DNA from: Sulfolobus tengchongensis
GTDB lineage: Archaea; Thermoproteota; Thermoprotei_A; Sulfolobales; Sulfolobaceae
Length of the DNA stretch: 64,000 nucleotides
Reading direction: 5' to 3'
Assembly: GCF_036967215.1 (NCBI RefSeq)
Contig: NZ_CP146016.1
Location: 2,233,337-2,297,336 of the forward strand
A model generated the notes under the pieces. It did no database searches. It was not told the DNA's origin and was given only the letters and a program-made list of their open reading frames with translations. Made by a program: the position numbers and the translations under genes. Below are positions 58,688 through 64,000 of this stretch, in pieces; the first letter of the stretch is position 1; every line of letters starts with the position of its first letter.

Positions 58688-59754
58688 CTCAGTTGGGTTA
58701 CTAGTTGATATATCCTATCCCTTAATAATTCTAGATTTGTTCTCTTTAAAGCTGATATTGGTATAACATCAATTATGGGAGAGTAGAGCTCTTTTGAAAT
58801 TTCTGTTATTAGGTTTAATTTTTTATATAGATCCCCATCTATCTTATCAATTTTGTTAAGAGTAATTAATAATGGTTTGCCAGAAATCCCAATTTCTCTT
58901 AAGATTTCGAAAGATGATCGTAAAGTTTCTATTAATAAGTTTTCCTGAAATGTTGCATCAACGACAAGGATTAAGGCATCAGAATATTTTGCCTCAGATA
59001 ATGTGACAAAGAAGGCATCAACAATTTGTGGGGGTATTCCTCTGATAAACCCTACGGTATCAATTAGCATTATTTTTTTATTATTTATTGAAATTGCATA
59101 TCTCTTAGGTGACATTGTTGTAAAGAGTTTTGTATCAACTTTTTGTGACAACCCCGTTAGTGAGTTAAACAATGAGGTTTTACCAGAATTAGTATATCCT
59201 ACAATTCCTATTGAGGGGATCCCATTTCTTCTATTTATCTCTATATTTTTTTCTTTAAAATTCTTTATACTTTCAAGTTGTTTAGTCAGTTTATTTATTC
59301 TTCTATTATAAAATTTTATTATGGACTCTACTCCATACACTCCTGCTCCTAAAGGACCTTGTTGTTCACCTATTTTTGATTTAGTGTAAGTTTCCTTTAT
59401 TATTGGCAATTCATACTTAAGCCTAGCTAACTCTATTTGCATTTTAGCTTCTTTAGAGCCTGCATGCAAGGCAAATATCTCTAAAAGTAGTAAAATTTTA
59501 TCTAAGACCTCTTTCCCTTTTAACTCTTTTCTAAGGTTTATAAAGTGTCTAGGCTTTAATTGATCAAACACTATTAATGTACCAATTTCATGGTTATTTT
59601 TAATCTCCTGTAATTTATCAAATTGTATATAAAATTTCGGGTTAGGTGATTTTGGTATCTTATAAATTTCGACTAATTTATAATCTGCACCTTCAGCTAA
59701 CGCTATTGCCTCTTCTTTTAATTCATTAGAGACGAACAGTACTGCAGACCTCAC
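58684..59754 (-). CDS. hflX: HflX-family GTPase
   Basis: A 356-residue HflX. The N-terminal HflX domain (about 1-165) contains the signature EQQGPLGAGVYGVES-like segment GEQQGPLGAG. The G domain starts near 178 with GYTNSGKTSLFN (P-loop), DTVGFIRGIPP (G3) and LNKIDKID (G4). HflX binds the large ribosomal subunit and rescues or splits ribosomes; the Sulfolobus protein has been crystallised. Its start overlaps the MBF1 stop by four bases. Confidence 0.94.
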   Translation of the reverse strand: MRSAVLFVSNELKEEAIALAEGADYKLVEIYKIPKSPNPKFYIQFDKLQEIKNNHEIGTLIVFDQLKPRHFINLRKELKGKEVLDKILLLLEIFALHAGSKEAKMQIELARLKYELPIIKETYTKSKIGEQQGPLGAGVYGVESIIKFYNRRINKLTKQLESIKNFKEKNIEINRRNGIPSIGIVGYTNSGKTSLFNSLTGLSQKVDTKLFTTMSPKRYAISINNKKIMLIDTVGFIRGIPPQIVDAFFVTLSEAKYSDALILVVDATFQENLLIETLRSSFEILREIGISGKPLLITLNKIDKIDGDLYKKLNLITEISKELYSPIIDVIPISALKRTNLELLRDRIYQLVTQLR

Positions 59755-60248
59755 TTCTTTCCCTCTTTTATGTTGACCACATCCCCTAACGTTAATTCAG
59801 TATCATCTACCTCTCCTTGGTTTTGTTCATTACTTTCCATTGGGACAACTAATTTAATTCCAAGAATCTTTTCCAATTGTTTAGCTTGAGATAAGGTTGG
59901 TTTAAGTTTACCACTTTCAAATCTCTTAATTATGTTTTCCGATACCTTTAACTTCTGTGCTAGCTCTTGTTGTGAAAGTCCTAGTTGTTCTCTAGCTGAT
60001 TTTATGATTTTATGATAATCTGGCACTATTTCTAAATCACTGCTTTCGATTTTTGGAAGTTTAGGAGAAACTTTCTTAGATATTTCACTTTTTTTCTTAT
60101 TTTCATTCACTATTATAGCATGCTTTTTTATTTTATTATAACATGAGTTGCACACGGTAATAACTGAGCCTTCATATGACACAGTTATACCTTTGCCATT
60201 AATCTGAGCTCCACATAGTTCGCAGTATTCTTTACTATTAGTTTGCAT
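59751..60248 (-). CDS. multiprotein bridging factor MBF1
   Basis: A 165-residue archaeal MBF1: an N-terminal zinc ribbon CELCGAQ...CNSC (near residues 8-36), a lysine-rich linker, and a helix-turn-helix (about 78-135; SAREQLGLSQQELAQKLKVS). In Sulfolobus aMBF1 is associated with translation and binds the small subunit. It heads a six-gene overlapping operon. A TATA candidate acgtttaata (minus strand, about 60273-60282) lies about 26-35 bases upstream. Confidence 0.93.
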   Translation of the reverse strand: MQTNSKEYCELCGAQINGKGITVSYEGSVITVCNSCYNKIKKHAIIVNENKKKSEISKKVSPKLPKIESSDLEIVPDYHKIIKSAREQLGLSQQELAQKLKVSENIIKRFESGKLKPTLSQAKQLEKILGIKLVVPMESNEQNQGEVDDTELTLGDVVNIKEGKK

Positions 60249-60321
60249 ATAAATACCTATTGTTAATACTCGTATTAAACGTTTTTAGTCTATACTAAAC
60301 AAGTATATATACGGAGATAAG

Positions 60322-61503
60322 TTGTCTGGAGATTTTGATGCGATAAGAGATTCTGGTTCTTCCGAAGAAACTCAGCTAGTTAGACTGTTGGAGGAGAAGA
60401 TAAAGTCATTACAAATTGAAATTGAAAATTTAAGAAAAGAACTGAATTATTATAAGGCTGAAATGGAAAAAATGTTAAGTCCTCCTTTGATTGAAGCAGT
60501 TGTGCTTGATGTTTTACCAGATGGCAGAGTATTGGTTAGAAGTTCGTCTGGACCTAACTTAATAGTTAATGTTGCAAGCCATATCGATCAAACGTTGATA
60601 AAACCTGGTAGGTCGGTTGCATTAAATCAAAGAGGTTCTATCATTTTAGAAGTCTTACCACAGAAAGAAGATCCAATAATAAAATCAATGGAGGTTGTGG
60701 AAAAACCAAACGTGCATTACTCTGAGATTGGAGGATTAGAAGAACAAATTATGGAATTGAGGGAAGTTGTAGAACTGCCTTTAAAGAATCCTAAAATATT
60801 TAAAGAGATAGGCGTTGAACCACCTAAGGGCGTTTTATTATATGGTCCTCCTGGTACCGGAAAGACTATGTTAGCTAAAGCAGTAGCTACGGAGAGCAAC
60901 GCTGTATTCATTCATGTAGTTGCCTCAGAGTTTGCACAGAAATTTGTAGGTGAAGGTGCGAGAATAGTTAGAGAACTTTTCGAAATGGCTAAGAGGAAGG
61001 CTCCATCAATAATCTTTATAGATGAAATTGATGCAATAGGTGCAAAGAGAATAGATATAGGTACTAGTGGGGAGAGAGAGATTCAAAGAACATTGATGCA
61101 ACTTTTAGCAGAGCTTGATGGATTTAATCCATTAGATAATGTAAAGATAATAGCTGCAACAAACAGGATAGACATATTAGATCCTGCCTTATTAAGGCCT
61201 GGCAGATTTGATAGAGTTATTGAAGTTCCTTTACCCGATTTAAAAGGAAGAATAGAAATATTTAATATTTATCTTAAAAAGATGAAATATTCTGGAGATA
61301 TAAATCTTGAGCGATTAGCCCAGCTTACAGAAGGTTTTAGTGGTGCTGACATTAAGAATGTATGTGTAGAGGCAGCTTATGTTGCAATTAGAGATGGGAG
61401 AAATGCAGTAACAATGGAAGATCTAATCGAAGCCGTAAATAAGATTAACGTTAAAAAGAAGAGAATGGAGAATATACAAGAGAGGCGGGAGAAGTATAGC
61501 TAG
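60322..61503 (+). CDS. pan: proteasome-activating nucleotidase PAN
   Basis: A 393-residue AAA ATPase. The N-terminal coiled coil (about 15-50) is followed by an OB domain (55-115) and the AAA core with [11 protein letters not shown] (Walker A, near 175), [14 protein letters not shown] (Walker B, near 232) and [15 protein letters not shown] (arginine-finger region). It unfolds proteins into the 20S proteasome. The C-terminus ends KYS, a weakened form of the hydrophobic-Y-X tail that opens the proteasome gate. TTG start after GGAGATAAG. Divergent from MBF1. Confidence 0.96.
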   Translation: MSGDFDAIRDSGSSEETQLVRLLEEKIKSLQIEIENLRKELNYYKAEMEKMLSPPLIEAVVLDVLPDGRVLVRSSSGPNLIVNVASHIDQTLIKPGRSVALNQRGSIILEVLPQKEDPIIKSMEVVEKPNVHYSEIGGLEEQIMELREVVELPLKNPKIFKEIGVEPPKGVLLYGPPGTGKTMLAKAVATESNAVFIHVVASEFAQKFVGEGARIVRELFEMAKRKAPSIIFIDEIDAIGAKRIDIGTSGEREIQRTLMQLLAELDGFNPLDNVKIIAATNRIDILDPALLRPGRFDRVIEVPLPDLKGRIEIFNIYLKKMKYSGDINLERLAQLTEGFSGADIKNVCVEAAYVAIRDGRNAVTMEDLIEAVNKINVKKKRMENIQERREKYS

Positions 61504-62014
61504 TTACAGAGAATTTTTAAGTAAACCCAAGGAAGCTAGTTATGAAGAGATTTCACTTTTACGTTTAATAGCTGAGTACCAATTTGATTATAGTGTAGCT
61601 CGATGTTTATTCCCTGATGATCATAGTTTTTTCATACAAAGATCATTAAGCACGGGAAAGATTAGAAATATATTAAATAACAATAGAGAGTTATATTTAG
61701 TACTAAGAGCACAAGATGTTCTATATTCACTGACTCTAATTAGTGGTAGCGTACTCAAAAGTTGCACGAAATTTCCAGAATATAGAGTAGTTGTACCAAA
61801 TGACATTGAAGAGTTTATAAAAAATGGTAGAAACGTTTTTGCTAAACACGTGATTGAGGTTGATAGACGAATAAGGGCAGGAGACGAGGTATTAGTTGTA
61901 AATGAAAATGATAAGTTAATAGCAATAGGTAAAGCTAAATTATCTGGAGAAGAAATGATGGAGTATAAAAGAGGTATGGCAGTTCACGTGAAGAGAGGTG
62001 TATTAGATGAGTAA
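61496..62014 (+). CDS. C-terminal half of split archaeosine transglycosylase (C1, C2, PUA), probable ATA start
   Basis: Translated from ATA 61496 this gives 172 residues: [10 protein letters not shown], then [34 protein letters not shown], and the PUA-type [39 protein letters not shown] and [20 protein letters not shown]. This is the C-terminal part of ArcTGT, which binds the tRNA acceptor end. The frame is open from 61439 but contains no ATG, GTG or TTG until near its end; only ATA (61472, 61496) is start-like. It overlaps the PAN stop by eight bases and the PAC2 start by eight. Confidence 0.85.
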   Translation: MASYREFLSKPKEASYEEISLLRLIAEYQFDYSVARCLFPDDHSFFIQRSLSTGKIRNILNNNRELYLVLRAQDVLYSLTLISGSVLKSCTKFPEYRVVVPNDIEEFIKNGRNVFAKHVIEVDRRIRAGDEVLVVNENDKLIAIGKAKLSGEEMMEYKRGMAVHVKRGVLDE

Positions 62015-62729
62015 TGTTAAAATAATAATAAAGAAAGATTTAAGCAATTTACAAGGCGCTACATTTATAACAGGATTTAGGACAATTGGAGAAGTAGGCT
62101 ATTTAGCAACTAGGCATCTGGCGTTAAAGAGAAATATGGAAAGAATAGGATATGTTGTAACCAAATATTATAGAGATGTCACATTTCTTGATGAATATGG
62201 ACTTGCAACACCTTTTGATATTTTCTATGATAAGGAAAAACATTTAATTCTTTTACTTAACCATATCCTACCATTCCAACGTGAATGGAACGATTTTGCT
62301 AATGCAGTAATTAAATGGGTCAAGGGAGTATCCGTGAATAACGTACTTTTAATAGGTGCATTGGATAAAAGATATAAAGTAGGTAATGAAAATTTAAAGT
62401 GGTTAAAAACGTCAAAATGTAATATGAATTTAGATTATCCTCAGTTAGATAAACAATTATTAATGGTAGGACCACTGGCACTATTTACTTTGCATGCAGA
62501 GATCGAAGATTTACCAGCTTTGGTATTATTACCTTATGCAGATCGTGAAAGAACAGATCCAGTAGCAGCTGCGACTGCAATAGAGGTTCTAAATAAGATA
62601 TTAAATTTAAGCGTAAGTGTAAATGAGCTGTACGAAGAGGCAAAAAGAATTGAAGAGGATTTGCAAAAACAAATGGAGTTATTACAGAGGGAATTATCAA
62701 GAGGAGGCACTGATAGAGTTTATATGTAG
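62007..62729 (+). CDS. PAC2-family proteasome assembly chaperone-like protein
   Basis: A 240-residue PAC2 protein: [33 protein letters not shown] and [22 protein letters not shown] are family segments, with a C-terminal coiled coil (about 208-235). The last three residues are VYM, a hydrophobic-tyrosine-any tail, as used by proteins that dock on the 20S proteasome. It is in one operon with PAN. It overlaps the convergent transglycosylase gene by 33 bases. Confidence 0.87.
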   Translation: MSNVKIIIKKDLSNLQGATFITGFRTIGEVGYLATRHLALKRNMERIGYVVTKYYRDVTFLDEYGLATPFDIFYDKEKHLILLLNHILPFQREWNDFANAVIKWVKGVSVNNVLLIGALDKRYKVGNENLKWLKTSKCNMNLDYPQLDKQLLMVGPLALFTLHAEIEDLPALVLLPYADRERTDPVAAATAIEVLNKILNLSVSVNELYEEAKRIEEDLQKQMELLQRELSRGGTDRVYM

Positions 62730-64000
62730 ATTTAGTTTTTCACAATTAACTAATTCTACTTTTTGATAATTGTTCCTACGTATAAATTCTAATATTTTAT
62801 TTTTTATATCAGTTATTATATCTTCATCTATTTCTTTTGGTGCTTCAAACTGTGATAGTGGGTAAGATTCTGCTAATTCTAATGGTATTAGACCAAAAAA
62901 TGGAACCGCTAGAAATACATCACCCTTATCACTATTAGCTAGACTATCTTTAATCTTCTGTTTATAATCGTAAATTGTCTCGCTTACTATTCTATCATAA
63001 CAATATATCGTAATTTTTTCATTCTTTTTAGTATATCTAGTTAAGAATTTAGAATATCTCAAGATTTCTGGTCTATATAAGGAGTTAACGTCATATAAGA
63101 ATATTCCTTTTGCATCACCTCTTATTCTAGGATCATATTTTTCTAAATATTCACTATATTTAAGCAACCTTTTGAATGCAGTATATACTGCGGGATGTGA
63201 ATAAGCTTTCTCTTGAAGATACTCAAAAAGCCTTCCTTCTTTTATTGCTTGCTTTGTAGCCTTTATTTCTTCTGAAATAGTATAAAGGTTATGTATTGCT
63301 AATAATCTAGTTCTAGTCTTTTTATCTAATTCGAGCAAATCCTTTGGAGTGTGTTTAGAACATACTGGACAAGAACAAGGGAAGTATTCTAGGTCTTCTA
63401 ATTTATATACGCGTGATCTAGTTATGTATCTATTATCTCTTGCATATATTATGTATGAAGCTGAATCAAAGCTATCAACTCCTAATGCTACCGCAAATGG
63501 GATGATATGTGGTAGTCCTCCTCCAAATAGATGGAAGGGAATTCCTCTTTTTATATTAGACTTTGCAGTGTATATCATATCAACTACTATATCATACATG
63601 TAGTGCTCTAAAAGTACTGTTGGGCTTCCAAGTGCTGCCATATTATATATTTCTTCAAAATTTATTAGTTCTTTCGCTGAAAATTTAATAAGATCTAAGA
63701 ACCTTCCTCCTTGTATAGGGTATACCCAAATCATGTCGTTATTATTGGAATTTTTTGTAATTATATCGGAAGCCTCTTTTGCTCGCCTTAAGGTCTCGTA
63801 TACTGTTTCTCTAGCGTTATCATAATTGTCTATATTTCCTGTAGGTAAATCCAATATAACAGCTATATCTGGTTTTATTTTAAGTTGATACTTTACGATT
63901 TCCTCATTAGATATTCCTATGTCTCCATATTCTAGAATTTGGTACGCACCAGAGTCAGTCATTATTACCATATCTTCAGAATTTAACTCCGTGTGTATAT
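62697..64000 (-). CDS. tgtA: catalytic half of archaeosine tRNA-guanine transglycosylase, 5' end outside the window
   Basis: The frame is open to the window edge; an in-frame ATG at 63971 is internal, because MTDSGAYQ right after it contains a catalytic aspartate that lies near residue 90 in full proteins. Other motifs are [39 protein letters not shown] and the zinc site CSCPVC...H followed by LLAIHNLY. It exchanges G15 of archaeal tRNA for preQ0. The protein ends after a variable domain and lacks the C-terminal PUA part, which is encoded separately at 61496-62014. Confidence 0.93.
   Translation of the reverse strand, partial: IHTELNSEDMVIMTDSGAYQILEYGDIGISNEEIVKYQLKIKPDIAVILDLPTGNIDNYDNARETVYETLRRAKEASDIITKNSNNNDMIWVYPIQGGRFLDLIKFSAKELINFEEIYNMAALGSPTVLLEHYMYDIVVDMIYTAKSNIKRGIPFHLFGGGLPHIIPFAVALGVDSFDSASYIIYARDNRYITRSRVYKLEDLEYFPCSCPVCSKHTPKDLLELDKKTRTRLLAIHNLYTISEEIKATKQAIKEGRLFEYLQEKAYSHPAVYTAFKRLLKYSEYLEKYDPRIRGDAKGIFLYDVNSLYRPEILRYSKFLTRYTKKNEKITIYCYDRIVSETIYDYKQKIKDSLANSDKGDVFLAVPFFGLIPLELAESYPLSQFEAPKEIDEDIITDIKNKILEFIRRNNYQKVELVNCEKLNLHINSISASS

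Noticed and set aside
62697-63971. ATG 63971 as a complete tgtA start
   Set aside because: The frame stays open to the window edge and the catalytic aspartate would be at residue 6, so the gene is truncated by the window.

Overview
This window is chromosomal DNA of a hyperthermophilic crenarchaeon of the order Sulfolobales, closest by recognisable protein sequences to the Sulfolobus/Saccharolobus islandicus-solfataricus group. The evidence is low GC content, crenarchaeal RNA polymerase, ribosomal and tRNA-processing genes, tRNAs with short introns after position 37, Orc1/Cdc6-1 beside an ORB-bearing origin, the PAN ATPase, Elf1, TFE and a Tes-type radical SAM enzyme. The exact species is inferred, not proven. 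Nearly all of the window is conserved core genome. Accessory DNA is confined to about 3.2-5.8 kb, the gaps at 15.0-15.4 and 24.7-25.0 kb, and 55.1-56.1 kb.

Layout. 1-3.2 kb: the end of a hexulose-6-phosphate synthase, a winged-helix protein, a DUF2153-like protein, a Trm112-like zinc protein and a phosphohexomutase. 3.2-5.8 kb: an accessory patch with a MITE-like element, a VapBC toxin-antitoxin pair flanked by short direct repeats, and a decayed reading frame next to tRNA-His. 5.9-10.8 kb: coaBC, the Ard1 acetyltransferase, and an overlapping run of a CitG-like protein, a nucleotidyltransferase, a DUF1464/COG2441 ASKHA protein and a phosphoesterase. 11.2-12.1 kb: tRNA-Asp, initiator tRNA-Met and tRNA-Ser. 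12.1-24.4 kb: translation and transcription genes (uS10, EF-1A, uS7, a BFN-domain protein, uS12, NusA, eL30, RNA polymerase A'', A', B, H). 25.1-31.4 kb: aIF5B, Ndk, eL24, eS28, Upp, GatB, and a trio of a phosphoribosyltransferase-type regulator, a degenerate metallo-beta-lactamase protein and a zinc protein. 31.4-34.3 kb: Tes, ThiL and tRNA-Thr.

34.5-41.6 kb: purine biosynthesis (PurB, two PurP paralogues, PurA), an FAD protein and a fused siroheme decarboxylase. 41.6-50.4 kb: PheA, IlvA, a HIT protein, RadA, Nip7-like and Nop2-like proteins, CYTH, SAM-hydroxide adenosyltransferase, NadM, a DUF99 protein and Orc1/Cdc6-1. 50.4-50.7 kb: a replication origin with three ORB elements around an AT-rich segment, then tRNA-Ala. 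50.9-55.1 kb: a SWIM protein, Elf1, GGGP synthase, Sec61-beta, RNase P RNA, Tsr3, a stand-alone RAM protein and TiaS. 56.1-60.2 kb (minus strand): tRNA-Val and a fully overlapping operon of MBF1, HflX, Trm56, TFE-alpha, a solitary C5-methyltransferase and a COG4080-like protein. 60.3-64 kb: PAN, the C-terminal half of a split archaeosine transglycosylase, a PAC2 protein, and convergently the catalytic half of that enzyme.

The most unusual signal is that four conserved genes have no ATG, GTG or TTG codon that would include their conserved N-termini. NusA and NadM fit CTG starts placed just after strong Shine-Dalgarno sequences. Trm56 and the split transglycosylase C-half fit ATA starts that overlap the upstream stop codon. 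All four lie inside overlapping operons.
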